A DNA stretch of 23,688 nt from JAVBNN01 sp031551525 (GCA_031551525.1 JAVBNN010000015.1:1-23688), one strand, 5' to 3'; positions 1-8,797 are shown, counted from the first letter of the stretch. The notes: generated by a model not told the origin, from the letters alone. Numbers and translations are program-made.

Positions 1-1068
1 GAACCGCCGGAAGTAGGCGACGACTCGCGAGCCTTTGGGCCTTTTGTCGGCAAGGAAAGCGCTTATTTTATGAGCCTTAACCGCAACAAACGCTCTATGG
101 TCTTGGATTTCAAAAAACAGTCCAACATCGAAGTCTTTAAAGAAATGGTGAAACATGCCGACATAGTTCTTGAGAACTACCGCCCGGGCACCATGGAAAA
201 ATTTGGCCTCGGCTACGACGTGCTTAAAGAAATCAACCCCCAAATAATATACGCCGCTTGCAGCGGTTTTGGCCACAGCGGCCCCTATATGCTCAAACCG
301 GCCTATGACATCATCGTGCAGGCCATGGGCGGCATTATGAGCATCACCGGAGAAGAAGGCGGCGGCCCGACCAGAATAGGCGCCTCCCTCGGCGACATCA
401 TCGCCGGCATATTCACCTCCTATGGCGTAATGCTGGCTCTTTACCACCGCGAAAAAACCGGCAAAGGCCAGAAAGTCGACATCAGCATGCTCGACTGCCA
501 GGTAGCGGTCCTTGAAAACGCTATAGCCCGCTATGTCACCTCCGGCGCCGTACCAGTCCCCCTCGGAAACAGGCATCCTTCCATCACCCCGTTCTCGGCA
601 TTTACTGCCAAGGACGGCCACATCATAGTGGGCGCGGGCAACGAACGCCTGTGGACGAAATTGTGTGAAGAACTCAAAAAACCTGAGATCGAAAAAGACC
701 CGCGCTTTGACACCAACGCCAAGCGTACCGCCAACTTCCGCGAGCTGCACGCTATCATAAATGAAATCATGATAGACAAAACCATCGCCGAATGGATGGC
801 TACCCTTGAAAAGGCCGGTGTGCCCTGCGCTCCGATCAACACCGTCGACAAGATCGTCAACGATCCGCAGATCCAGTCACGCAACATGATCGTCGAGGTA
901 GAACACCCGGTAGCCGGCAACCTCAAAATGCCGGGCGTGCCCATTAAAATGTCCGAGTCCCCCGGCGAAGTCAAAACCCCGGCCCCGCTCCTTGGCCAAC
1001 ATACCAACGAGCTGTTGAAAGAAATGCTCGGCTGGGACGAAGGCACTGTTGCTGAAAAACTGAAATAA
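1..1068 (+). CDS. Family III (CaiB/BaiF) CoA-transferase, 5' end outside window
   Basis: The reading frame is open from base 1 and runs through the ATG at 70, so the gene starts upstream of the window and the first 23 visible codons belong to it. Family III enzymes move CoA between carboxylic acids through an aspartyl-CoA thioester. The region GKGQKVDISMLD fits the family's catalytic segment, and the aspartate at 493-495 is the expected nucleophile. The glycine-rich stretch GEEGGGPTRIG and the C-terminal part ending GQHTNELLKEMLGW also fit. The substrate cannot be told from sequence: formate/oxalate, carnitine, succinate or aromatic acid transferases all look similar. The gene ends at a strong hairpin shared with the convergent gene. 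Family assignment is firm; substrate is unknown. Confidence 0.92.
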   Translation, partial: EPPEVGDDSRAFGPFVGKESAYFMSLNRNKRSMVLDFKKQSNIEVFKEMVKHADIVLENYRPGTMEKFGLGYDVLKEINPQIIYAACSGFGHSGPYMLKPAYDIIVQAMGGIMSITGEEGGGPTRIGASLGDIIAGIFTSYGVMLALYHREKTGKGQKVDISMLDCQVAVLENAIARYVTSGAVPVPLGNRHPSITPFSAFTAKDGHIIVGAGNERLWTKLCEELKKPEIEKDPRFDTNAKRTANFRELHAIINEIMIDKTIAEWMATLEKAGVPCAPINTVDKIVNDPQIQSRNMIVEVEHPVAGNLKMPGVPIKMSESPGEVKTPAPLLGQHTNELLKEMLGWDEGTVAEKLK

Positions 1069-1081
1069 ACACTTAAAAGAT

Positions 1082-1110
1082 AAAGACCCCTTCTTTTGAA
1101 GGGGTCTTTA
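1082..1110. terminator. Two-way intrinsic terminator
   Basis: A perfect 12-bp stem (AAAGACCCCTTC at 1082-1093, GAAGGGGTCTTT at 1098-1109) closes a TTTT loop and has A/T runs on both flanks. It lies between two convergent genes and can end transcription in both directions. Confidence 0.88.
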
Positions 1111-2298
1111 TTAGGTCTTTTTGGGCTTGCCCATCGCGTATTTTGCGCTATATCTTACATCCCAGTCATTGGTATATTTAGGATCCCATGAAACACCCAC
1201 CATCTTGTATGTCCAACTCTCGCTGGTGCCAGGCTGTATCATCAATGTGTGAGATGGAAAAACCGCCGAATACATCATGCGGATATTGCCCTCTGAGTCT
1301 TTCAGCGTAACATTCATCTTGAGCTCTTTTACCTTGGTTATTACCAGGCTGCTATTGTTATTGTAGTAGCCCTTGATAATTAAAGCATCCTGTTCGTTGT
1401 TATAGGCCACGTTTTGTACGTTCCAGCTTGGTTTGCTGCTGTCGTGCAGCAAAACATCCAGGCTGCCGACTTGTGCTTTGGCCACCGTCAAAGCTTTGGA
1501 GTCAATAACAGCCTTATCCTCTATATCATCGTCTTTTTGCTCATTGTTGTAGAACTGCCAGCCTAGCGGCGGTTCATAAAACACATAATCTCCCGCCCGG
1601 TTGCCTTTGTGTTCTAAAGCCTGCCAAAACGCGCCATCCTCAGCCAATACAGCAGACAATTCGCCGTATGGTATGCCATAGCCACTGGTAGCCCCATAAC
1701 GGTCGCTGGTGTAAATCCGCAAATAATCTTCGGTCAACAAAAACTCCCTATTAAGGCCACCGTGCCAGGCATAGGAGAAGTCGTCAAAATACCATCCTGA
1801 CCCTCCCCGTCCATCGTCCAGGCGGTATTTATCTGGATTTTTCGCGCAAAAAGCCAGCAACCAGTCGGCATATACCGTCTCTCTGTCAAACAGGCTTCGC
1901 AGTTCATAAATGCGCGCAGTCTGAAGGTCTATATGTATACCTTTATCAACCATAGTAGCACCGCCGCCAGGCGTTTCGGTGTACCCTGCAAAGTGTAGAA
2001 CTATCAGGTAATCGTTAAAAAATACTACTTTGGCTTCCCCGGTGAGTGAACTGCCCGGAACAGGAGCAACCGCACTTTTCACCGTTTCCCGGATGTTTTT
2101 GTTAACTTCACGCTCCACACGTTCTCCGGGCAGACCTTTTACTACCGGTATCAATACCCGCCCGTTACCCACTTTCAGCTCCGCCTGCTGCAGTTCCGCT
2201 ACAGACAGATACATCTGCGCATCAGCCTCTCCCGGTACAAGCAGGAAAATGACTAAAAACACCATATATGGCCAGAATTTTTTCCCAACATTTTTCAT
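1111..2298 (-). CDS. Secreted DUF3298-like protein
   Basis: A 395-residue exported protein. Residues 1-27 form a signal peptide (KK near the start, a hydrophobic core, cleavage likely after ADA). Residues about 45-135 resemble the DUF4163/DUF3298 arrangement seen in RsiV and PdaC: an 'IPVVKGLPG...VNKNI' segment, then a glycine-rich turn followed by GIHIDLQTARIYELRSLFD, close to the family's 'iDl.tGk...L.dlF' pattern. The C-terminal third (from about residue 265) is a separate beta-rich region I do not recognise. The start is supported by GGGGAG 9-10 bases upstream. Function is unknown; a cell-envelope role is inferred from export only. There is no adjacent sigma factor, so an RsiV-type anti-sigma role has no support here. 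Confidence 0.75.
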   Translation of the reverse strand: MKNVGKKFWPYMVFLVIFLLVPGEADAQMYLSVAELQQAELKVGNGRVLIPVVKGLPGERVEREVNKNIRETVKSAVAPVPGSSLTGEAKVVFFNDYLIVLHFAGYTETPGGGATMVDKGIHIDLQTARIYELRSLFDRETVYADWLLAFCAKNPDKYRLDDGRGGSGWYFDDFSYAWHGGLNREFLLTEDYLRIYTSDRYGATSGYGIPYGELSAVLAEDGAFWQALEHKGNRAGDYVFYEPPLGWQFYNNEQKDDDIEDKAVIDSKALTVAKAQVGSLDVLLHDSSKPSWNVQNVAYNNEQDALIIKGYYNNNSSLVITKVKELKMNVTLKDSEGNIRMMYSAVFPSHTLMIQPGTSESWTYKMVGVSWDPKYTNDWDVRYSAKYAMGKPKKT

Positions 2299-2349
2299 CG
2301 GTTTGTTCTCCCCAAAACAATTTTCTCTGTTAAATAGATTTATTTCGTT

Positions 2350-2355
2350 ATTATA
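2350..2355 (-). promoter_or_regulatory. Candidate -10 box for the secreted DUF3298-like gene
   Basis: TATAAT on the minus strand, about 52 bases upstream of the start codon, in an AT-rich divergent intergenic region. No convincing -35 is visible at 16-18 bp. Confidence 0.35.
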
Positions 2356-2454
2356 TGCAAAAATCCTTTAAAAAGAGCAATATCCGACAACACGATATTT
2401 ATCTTGTCGAGCGGAAAATAAGAGGGTTTTTCTGAAATATGCAGAATGGTGAAT

Positions 2455-2460
2455 TATAAT
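2455..2460 (+). promoter_or_regulatory. Candidate -10 box for the FMN-protein/chemoreceptor operon
   Basis: TATAAT on the plus strand, 40 bases before the ATG at 2500. The -35 position is not convincing, so the box alone is weak evidence. Confidence 0.35.
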
Positions 2461-2499
2461 CTATTAAACTGCTTTTTTAATAAAATTAAGGGGGCTATC

Positions 2500-3015
2500 A
2501 TGAAAAAACTGTTCTCCGCTGTCATACTATGTGCTATCGCCGCCGGCGCATATTTTTTCCTGTCCAGTGGCGACTATGCGCAAAAAACGGGCAAGGCAGT
2601 GGCCCGCGGCAATCTAAAAACCGGCATTTACAAGGTAGCCTACGATCAAGCAGATTTTCGCGGTTGGAAGGCCTTTTTTTCCATGCAGGTGGATGAAACC
2701 GGCGAGGTAAAAACCGTAAAATATGATTATGAAGGCAAAAACGGCGTAAATAAAACCCAGGATGCCGGATATAACCGCGCCATGAAAAACAAAAACGGCC
2801 TCGGACCGGAATCTTACTGTCCGCGCTTTGAAAAGAGTCTGATCATCTATCAGGACCCGGCCAAAGTTGACGCCATAACCGGTGCCACCCACTCTTATCA
2901 CACGTTTAAAGATTTTTCCACTGCGGCTTTTGCCGCGGCTGCCCGGGGAGACACGACGCCTATCAGCGTAAAACAGCCCGAAACGGTCGATCCCGCCGCT
3001 AAGGAGAAGAAATGA
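2500..3015 (+). CDS. Exported FMN-binding domain protein
   Basis: A 171-residue protein with an N-terminal signal or anchor segment (MKKLFSAVILCAIAAGAYFF) and one FMN_bind domain. The motif DAITGATHS at residues 124-132 matches the D-x-x-(S/T)-G-A-T site where ApbE-type transferases attach FMN to the threonine (here T130) outside the membrane. Related domains occur in NqrC, RnfG and the PplA-type proteins of extracellular electron transfer. The ATG at 2500 is chosen because AAGGGGG lies just upstream; an earlier in-frame ATG at 2446 would add 18 residues ahead of the signal peptide and has no ribosome site. The stop overlaps the start of the chemoreceptor gene, implying translational coupling. 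The redox partner is unknown, and no ApbE gene is in the window. Confidence 0.85.
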   Translation: MKKLFSAVILCAIAAGAYFFLSSGDYAQKTGKAVARGNLKTGIYKVAYDQADFRGWKAFFSMQVDETGEVKTVKYDYEGKNGVNKTQDAGYNRAMKNKNGLGPESYCPRFEKSLIIYQDPAKVDAITGATHSYHTFKDFSTAAFAAAARGDTTPISVKQPETVDPAAKEKK

Positions 3016-4748
3016 TGCCAACCTGGTTCCTGCACTTAAAAATAGGACGTAAACTGGCGGCCAGTTTTTGCTTTCTCGTCGTTATCTGCATGCTGGTCGG
3101 CGGGGTTGGTATATCGAATATCCGCCAGTTGCAAAAAATGGACAATGACCTTTATGTCTACCAGACAGTACCCCTTTTGGAACTGCGCGTAGTCGCCGGA
3201 TATTTTGAACAAAACCGTGCTGTCATGCGCGATGCCGTGCTGGAGACCGACCAGCAAAAATTGGCTCAACTCATCAAAACCATCGATGAAAATACGCAAA
3301 AGATCGACCAGGCTATGGCTTCATTTGCCAAGAGCCTCCTGGCAAATGAAGAAAAGAAAGAATTTGCCTATTTCAGCAATGTTATTGAAAACTTCAAGTA
3401 TCACCGCGACCAGGTGCTCGAACTCTGCCGCCTTGGTAACAAGAATTATGCCCTCTTGGTCATGAAAAATGACGGGCCCAAACTTTCCAGCAATTTTGCC
3501 CAGGCGATAGACAACCTGTCCAAAATGAAAGAAAACACCGGCCGCGAAACCGCCAACCTCAATGCTGACCGCGCACAAAAAGCCATTATATACATGGGCG
3601 CGCTCATAGCCGGGGCCTGTATTTTGGCCATTGGCTTTGGCACAGCCATCACCCGTGTTATCAGTAAGCCCTTACAGGCGGTGGCCGGTGCTGCCGAAAG
3701 GATCGCCCAGGGCGACCTGACGCATGACATACCGCCGGAATATCTGGTCTCGGAAGACGAGACCGGCGAACTTGGCCGCTCGGTAAAGGCCATGCGAGGT
3801 AATCTTTACCAGATCATCTCCAATGTAAAAAACGAATCCCACGAACTCAATACTTCCATGGCAACTGCGGCCAACAATATCGATCTGCTCAGCCAAAACC
3901 TCAATGAAGTGCATACTGTCGCACAAAACCTCAGCATATCCATGCAGGAAACCGCTGGCGTATCCACTCAGATGGCCGATATATCCCACAGCATCAAGGA
4001 AGAAATGGACGCGATGGATGAAAAAGCCGCCGAAGGCGCCGATGCGGCGGCCGTGATAATGCAACGCGCCGCGACACTCAAGGCGGGCGCCCTCAAATCC
4101 CAGCAGATCGCCGCCGATATCCAGATGCGCATTGAAACCGGACTACGTACCAGCATAGAACAATCGCAGCAGGTCAAAGAAATCGCTACCCTGGCTGACG
4201 CTATACTACAAATAGCCTCCCAGACCAACCTCCTGTCCCTCAACGCCTCGATAGAAGCTGCCCGCGCCGGTGAAGCGGGACGCGGTTTCGGCGTGGTGGC
4301 CGAAGAGATACGCCTTTTGGCGGAAAATGCCCGTTCCACCGTGGATAATATCCAGAAAGTCACCCGTTCGGTGTTGGTGGCAGTGGACAATCTGGCCAAA
4401 AACTCCTCTGAGGCGCTTGATTTTATCGCGACCCAGGCCGCCGAAGACTATAAGTCACTGGTTGAGACCGGCCAGCAGTATAGCGCGGACGCGGAGCTTT
4501 TCAAAAATCTGGCCGGCGATTTTGTACATACTTCGGAAAAAATTAGCCGCAATGCCAGCACCATGCTGGGTTTTGTGGAAAAAGTCTCCGGCGCTACCGG
4601 CCAAGGAGCTAAAGCCACAGTGGAGATAGCACAAAAAGCCAGCCAGGTAGCCGACAAAGCAGATGAGATAAATACCCTGGCCGGCAGCACCCGGAAAAGC
4701 TCCCAGCGTCTTAGTGAGACGGTTAGCCGTTTCAGACTGGATAAATGA
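3012..4748 (+). CDS. Methyl-accepting chemotaxis protein
   Basis: A 578-residue transmembrane chemoreceptor. TM1 is at residues about 15-34, followed by a helical extracytoplasmic domain of about 155 residues resembling the 4HB_MCP four-helix bundle, TM2 at about 191-215, a HAMP linker at about 216-268 (ISKPLQAVAGAAERIAQGDL), then the long signalling coiled coil. The hairpin tip that binds CheA/CheW is well conserved at about 404-440 (QTNLLSLNASIEAARAGE, then GRGFGVVAEEIRLLAE). Two adjacent ATGs (3012, 3015) are possible starts; AAGGAG lies 5 and 8 bases upstream of them. The gene overlaps the upstream FMN-binding gene, so the pair is probably one expression unit and the flavoprotein may be connected with the ligand or redox signal sensed. 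That link is inference. Confidence 0.93.
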   Translation: MMPTWFLHLKIGRKLAASFCFLVVICMLVGGVGISNIRQLQKMDNDLYVYQTVPLLELRVVAGYFEQNRAVMRDAVLETDQQKLAQLIKTIDENTQKIDQAMASFAKSLLANEEKKEFAYFSNVIENFKYHRDQVLELCRLGNKNYALLVMKNDGPKLSSNFAQAIDNLSKMKENTGRETANLNADRAQKAIIYMGALIAGACILAIGFGTAITRVISKPLQAVAGAAERIAQGDLTHDIPPEYLVSEDETGELGRSVKAMRGNLYQIISNVKNESHELNTSMATAANNIDLLSQNLNEVHTVAQNLSISMQETAGVSTQMADISHSIKEEMDAMDEKAAEGADAAAVIMQRAATLKAGALKSQQIAADIQMRIETGLRTSIEQSQQVKEIATLADAILQIASQTNLLSLNASIEAARAGEAGRGFGVVAEEIRLLAENARSTVDNIQKVTRSVLVAVDNLAKNSSEALDFIATQAAEDYKSLVETGQQYSADAELFKNLAGDFVHTSEKISRNASTMLGFVEKVSGATGQGAKATVEIAQKASQVADKADEINTLAGSTRKSSQRLSETVSRFRLDK

Positions 4749-4760
4749 ATATATTATACC

Positions 4761-4790
4761 AAGCCAATATTGGTTGATATTGGCTTTTTT
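4761..4790 (+). terminator. Intrinsic terminator after the chemoreceptor gene
   Basis: A 10-bp stem (AAGCCAATAT at 4761-4770, ATATTGGCTT at 4777-4786) with a TGGTTG loop, continuing into a T run to 4790. It closes the FMN-protein/chemoreceptor operon. Confidence 0.85.
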
Positions 4791-4825
4791 CATCTTAATT
4801 ATTTTTACCAGCATATATTTAGTAA

Positions 4826-4854
4826 TTGAAATTCATTATATTTCGTAATATACT
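4826..4854 (+). promoter_or_regulatory. Promoter of the DUF262/DUF1524 gene
   Basis: TTGAAA (4826-4831), a 17-bp spacer, then TATACT (4849-4854). The predicted transcript would begin near 4861, which rules against the ATG at 4861 and favours the one at 4888. Confidence 0.65.
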
Positions 4855-4887
4855 TATATTATGCAAAAAATATTTAAGGAGAGTATA

Positions 4888-6696
4888 ATGACAATATGTC
4901 AATATGAAATAAAATCCTTGTTGTACAATGAATTGAAGCAGCTGGTTAAGTTACCTAAGTTTCAACGTAGTATCGTATGGTCTGATGACTCTCGTAAAAA
5001 TTTTATTGAGACAATTAGAAATGGCTTCCCTTTTGGATCTCTTCTTTTATATGAAATAAATGATAGTTCATATAAATACCAACTAGTTGATGGTTTGCAG
5101 CGTTTTTCAGCCATTCAAGATTATGAAGAAAATAAATATAAGTATGTAAAATTAGAAAACATTGCGAATAATGAATTTAACGCCATTTTTGATTGTTATG
5201 AAAAATTTACTCAAGCTGAATTATCTAACGCAGTTAAAGAAAAATTTATCAAAATAATTTCTGAAGAATTCAAAAAGTACAATGAACCATCTGATAAAGC
5301 ACTGCCTTTTGTTGTTATAGAAAAACTTACTCAAGAAATGCCAATACTTAATGATGGCAAACTAATAACAGAAATAGGAAACTTAATTTCACAAATCGAA
5401 AAAAAAGTTCAACAAGATATTAATCTTTCTGTATTAAGTTTACCAGTTATTGTTTTTAGGGGAAACAAATCAGAACTTCCCTCAGTATTTGAACGCATCA
5501 ACTCTGGTGGTACAAAACTTTCCAAATATGAAATATTTGCTGCCTCGTGGGCTGATATAAATTATAAAATCAATGATAACGAAATATTGCAATGGGTAGA
5601 TAGTAAATATGAAGATATGATAGAAAAATCTGGTATTTATATTTTAGGATATGAACCAGGATCAATCAAAGATAGCGGTGAAATTAATCTTTTTGAATAT
5701 GCATATGCGGTAGGAAAAATCATACGTGAAAAATGTCCTGAAATATTTGAAAATCGTGAAATAGATGCTTCTCAAATTGATTCCATTGGTTTTGCTCTTT
5801 TAATAGTATGTTTAGGTGGAACAATTGCACAAATGGGTAAACTGCCTGATTATTTTACTAAAGATTCATCAGAACAACTAATAAATTTAAAAGATAAAAT
5901 AGTAGAATGTAGTCAAAAGGCAAATGATATACTAAAAAAATATATTGTATCATCCGATGAAAAAATATGCACAAAATATATGGAAGCACAGATTGTTTCT
6001 ATAATTGCAACACTTTTTAAAATCAGATATTCAATTGGCACTGGTTTGAAAATTCGTCCTAATGATAAGTCAAATAGTATTGTAAAAATTTTCGAAAAAA
6101 ATATGCCGAAACATTATTTATATGACTTAATAAAAGGTTATTGGGATAGCACAGGGGATAAAAAAGTAGCCGAACTACTCGGTCTTAATATTAATGATAA
6201 CAAGTATTTGAAATCAATAGAAGACGAAAACTGGCGTGTAATATTAGACGAGTGGATGTCAACACAAGAAACAAAACTTTCCAAAAATGTTAATATAACA
6301 CAAAAATTATTTTTGAATTTTTTAGATAAGCTTTCTACTAAACCGCAAACACTTTATAGCAACTATTCTTTTGATGTAGAGCATATTATTCCGATCAAAC
6401 GCTTAACTGATCGATTTAAAGAAGGCTCTTTTTCTGCCATAGGCAATCTATGTTTTTTACCAAGTTTTGAAAATCGCAGTAAAAAAGATAAGACTTTGTA
6501 TGAACAAATTGATGAAAAAAGTATAATATATAAATTAGATGTAGAGGTTCTTACAAAAGGCCTTCATTATGCAGAAAGAAGCGAAATAGATTTCATAAAA
6601 GGTTCTTCTTTTACGAAAGAACAATATCTTAGTTTTTTGCAAAATCGTCATACTTATTTAGCAAAAACCTTCGTCGAACTAGTAAGAAATATATAA
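4888..6696 (+). CDS. DUF262/DUF1524 GmrSD-like restriction (anti-phage) protein
   Basis: A 602-residue protein with the two-domain plan of GmrSD-type modification-dependent restriction enzymes. The N-terminal DUF262 (ParB-like nucleotidase fold) shows LPKFQRSIVW at 22-31, the NGFPFGSLLLYE segment, and VDGLQR at 67-72, where the usual DGQQR has L for the first Q. The C-terminal DUF1524 HNH nuclease shows DVEHIIP (H499), NLCFLP (N520) and ENRSKKDK (N529). Known relatives cut phage DNA carrying modified bases or act with phosphorothioate systems (SspE); target here is unknown. Start at 4888 has AAGGAG 6 bases upstream. The gene is much AT-richer than its neighbours (14 and 20 G+C of 60 in two sampled rows against 36 of 60 in a chemoreceptor row), suggesting acquisition by transfer. 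It stands alone between terminators. Confidence 0.85.
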   Translation: MTICQYEIKSLLYNELKQLVKLPKFQRSIVWSDDSRKNFIETIRNGFPFGSLLLYEINDSSYKYQLVDGLQRFSAIQDYEENKYKYVKLENIANNEFNAIFDCYEKFTQAELSNAVKEKFIKIISEEFKKYNEPSDKALPFVVIEKLTQEMPILNDGKLITEIGNLISQIEKKVQQDINLSVLSLPVIVFRGNKSELPSVFERINSGGTKLSKYEIFAASWADINYKINDNEILQWVDSKYEDMIEKSGIYILGYEPGSIKDSGEINLFEYAYAVGKIIREKCPEIFENREIDASQIDSIGFALLIVCLGGTIAQMGKLPDYFTKDSSEQLINLKDKIVECSQKANDILKKYIVSSDEKICTKYMEAQIVSIIATLFKIRYSIGTGLKIRPNDKSNSIVKIFEKNMPKHYLYDLIKGYWDSTGDKKVAELLGLNINDNKYLKSIEDENWRVILDEWMSTQETKLSKNVNITQKLFLNFLDKLSTKPQTLYSNYSFDVEHIIPIKRLTDRFKEGSFSAIGNLCFLPSFENRSKKDKTLYEQIDEKSIIYKLDVEVLTKGLHYAERSEIDFIKGSSFTKEQYLSFLQNRHTYLAKTFVELVRNI

Positions 6697-6708
6697 TAAT
6701 ATGGCTTT

Positions 6709-6755
6709 AAAAAATAAGATTGGGCATCATAAAATGATGCCCAATCTTATTTTTT
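6709..6755. terminator. Two-way intrinsic terminator with a 22-bp perfect stem
   Basis: Bases 6709-6730 pair perfectly with 6734-6755 around an AAA loop. The stem starts with six A and ends with six T, so it works as a terminator both for the defence gene (plus) and ferritin (minus). Confidence 0.9.
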
Positions 6756-6780
6756 ATCTACCCAAAACAATGCACTATAT

Positions 6781-7275
6781 TTAGTCTTCTTCTCGTTTGC
6801 CCAGTTTTTTGTCAAAATAAAAGAGGGCGGCGCTGTTTTCCGGGATGCGTTTCATCTGTTCGACGATGGCGTCAGCATTGGCTTCTTCTTCCACCTGCTC
6901 ACTGATGAACCATTGCAGGAATACCTGCGACGCGTAGTCCTTCTCTTTTATCGCCAGCTCATAGAGTTTGTGGATGAGCGAGGTGACCAGTTTTTCATGA
7001 GCCAGCACTTTTTCAAAGGTTTGCAAAGCGCTGCCGTATTTTTTGTCCGGGGCCTGGATGGCTTTGAGTTCCACCGTGCCGCCGCGCTCCAAGAGAAAGT
7101 CTATGAGTTTATGGGCGTGTTCGTTCTCTTCCTCATACTGCACTTTCAGCCAGTGGGCTATCCCGTCGAGGTTCTGACCGGAAAAATAGACCGACATGGC
7201 CAAATACATATAGGCCGAATAAAACTCCGCCTGGATTTGATCGTTTATTGCTGTCTGCATTTTGCTACTGATCAT
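6781..7275 (-). CDS. ftnA: Ferritin (bacterial non-haem)
   Basis: A 164-residue iron-storage ferritin that oxidises Fe(II) and stores it as mineral inside a 24-subunit cage. All ferroxidase ligands fall at the positions known in E. coli FtnA: E17 (QAEFYSAYMYL), E50 and H53 (YEEENEHAH), E94 (AHEKLV), Q127 and E130 (SEQVEEE). Length is typical. The ATG at 7273-7275 is chosen because MISSKMQTAIN matches family N-termini and AAGGAG lies 11 bases upstream; an in-frame GTG at 7287 would sit too close to that site. A promoter is visible upstream, so it need not depend on read-through from the Nramp gene, although both genes point the same way and both handle iron or manganese. Confidence 0.96.
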   Translation of the reverse strand: MISSKMQTAINDQIQAEFYSAYMYLAMSVYFSGQNLDGIAHWLKVQYEEENEHAHKLIDFLLERGGTVELKAIQAPDKKYGSALQTFEKVLAHEKLVTSLIHKLYELAIKEKDYASQVFLQWFISEQVEEEANADAIVEQMKRIPENSAALFYFDKKLGKREED

Positions 7276-7317
7276 GGTAAAAATCACTCCTTGATATAAA
7301 ATTTACTTACTGTACCT

Positions 7318-7347
7318 ATATTATCATAGTATGGACAGAAGTTACAA
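7318..7347 (-). promoter_or_regulatory. Candidate ferritin promoter
   Basis: On the minus strand TTGTAA (7342-7347), an 18-bp spacer and TAATAT (7318-7323). The -10 area contains TGATAAT, one half of a Fur-like site, but no matching second half is clear. Confidence 0.45.
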
Positions 7348-7454
7348 GTTAATTTTAAAAAATTATTTATTGATATTAAGTATCATTAGATAGTTTTAAA
7401 GAAATCCTTCCGGTGTACCTGTTAAAATAGATGTGCGACAAGAAGATAAGTTTT

Positions 7455-8717
7455 TCAGCTAAACATATCGAACAAGAGATAGATATTCAATGCGATAACT
7501 ACTGCTCCAATGGCGCCGAGAAGTGTTTTCTGGCGTGTGCTGTTGGCGTATTTTCCCATGACGGCGGGCGAAGATGTCAAGTATATCTGCGTGACTATCG
7601 TGAAAGGCAACTGCATGCTGAGCGCCATTTGTGAATAGATAAGTCCCATGAAAGGCTGGTCGATGAAAAATATGATCAAAAGAGCCAGACCATAGGTGAT
7701 AGCGACGCCAGTCCAGGAGTGGCGGTCTTTTATGTTGTAAGGTTCTTTGAATATGCCGGCAAATATGCTCCCGCCTGCCATACCGGCAGTGGTGGTGGAC
7801 GATACGCCGGCAAAGAGAAGTGCTACGGCAAACAATAGCGCCGCCGTATCTCCAAGGAGGGGCGTCAGCATCTCCTGTGCCTGCTGAAGTTCGGTCACTT
7901 GAACATTATTTTTGAAAAACACTGCCGCCGCGATAAGGATCATAGCGCTATTTATCGCCCAGCCGATGCCCATGGAAAACAGCGTGTCAAAAAATTCGTA
8001 TTTTAGTTGTTTTTTTATTACTTCGTCATTTTCCAGGTTCCACTCACGGCTCTGGATGACCTCGGAATGTAAAAAGAGGTTGTGCGGCATGACCACTGCG
8101 CCCATCACACTCATTATGATGAGCAGCGAGCCGTCCGGTATTGAGGGGGTCACCCAGCCTGCGGCCGCTTTGCCCCATTCTATGTCCACCATGCTCAGTT
8201 CGAGCAGAAAGGACAGCCCGATCAGGGAAACAAAGCCTATGATGAGTTTTTCCAGTTTCTGATAGGAGTTCGACCAGAGCATCCAGCCGCAAAATATCGT
8301 TGTAAGGATAGCTGACAGTTTGAGCGGCAGTCCGGTCAATACAGTGACCGCGATAGCGCCGCCGAGTATCTCGGCCAAGGCTGTTGCCACCGCAGCTGCC
8401 ACCGCCGACACCAGCACGAGACGCGCCAGCCACGGCCTGATATGGATAGCGGCCGCCTCTGAAAGGCACAGGCCGCTTACTATACCCAAATGAGCCACAT
8501 TATGCTGCAAAACGATCAGCATGATGGTCGACAGGGTGACCATCCACAAAAGTTGATAACCATAGTCCGCCCCGGCCGCCATATTGGACGCCCAGTTGCC
8601 AGGGTCTATGAAGCCCACGGTCACCAGTATGCCCGGCCCCAGATAGCGCAAAAAATCCTTGGCCTGTCTGCTTTTAGCGTGTGTCCGCAAATAAAAATCA
8701 TATATCTTTTGCAGCAT
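7455..8717 (-). CDS. Nramp-family divalent metal transporter (MntH-like)
   Basis: A 420-residue integral membrane protein with about 11 hydrophobic helices. Nramp proteins import Mn(II) or Fe(II) with protons. The metal-site motifs are intact: DPGN at 38-41 in TM1 and A207-x-x-M210-P-H in TM6 (GAVVMPHNLFLHS). The methionine separates true Mn/Fe transporters from Nramp-related magnesium carriers, so manganese or iron is the expected substrate. The start at 8715-8717 gives a normal N-terminus, but its ribosome site is poor (AAGGA lies about 15 bases away). It lies upstream of ferritin on the same strand with a 179-base gap that holds a separate promoter. I see no terminator after it. Confidence 0.92.
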   Translation of the reverse strand: MLQKIYDFYLRTHAKSRQAKDFLRYLGPGILVTVGFIDPGNWASNMAAGADYGYQLLWMVTLSTIMLIVLQHNVAHLGIVSGLCLSEAAAIHIRPWLARLVLVSAVAAAVATALAEILGGAIAVTVLTGLPLKLSAILTTIFCGWMLWSNSYQKLEKLIIGFVSLIGLSFLLELSMVDIEWGKAAAGWVTPSIPDGSLLIIMSVMGAVVMPHNLFLHSEVIQSREWNLENDEVIKKQLKYEFFDTLFSMGIGWAINSAMILIAAAVFFKNNVQVTELQQAQEMLTPLLGDTAALLFAVALLFAGVSSTTTAGMAGGSIFAGIFKEPYNIKDRHSWTGVAITYGLALLIIFFIDQPFMGLIYSQMALSMQLPFTIVTQIYLTSSPAVMGKYANSTRQKTLLGAIGAVVIALNIYLLFDMFS

Positions 8718-8797
8718 TGTTTATTTTGCCCGTCCTTCTTTATGTCCTACTATCTGTATTCTGTTATCATTTCTGCCTGGCCGCCTTCTTGTTCAGT

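Noticed and set aside
7312..7335. A possible Fur or PerR box in the ferritin promoter.
   Set aside because: Only one half (TGATAAT) is visible; the other half does not match, so I do not call an operator.
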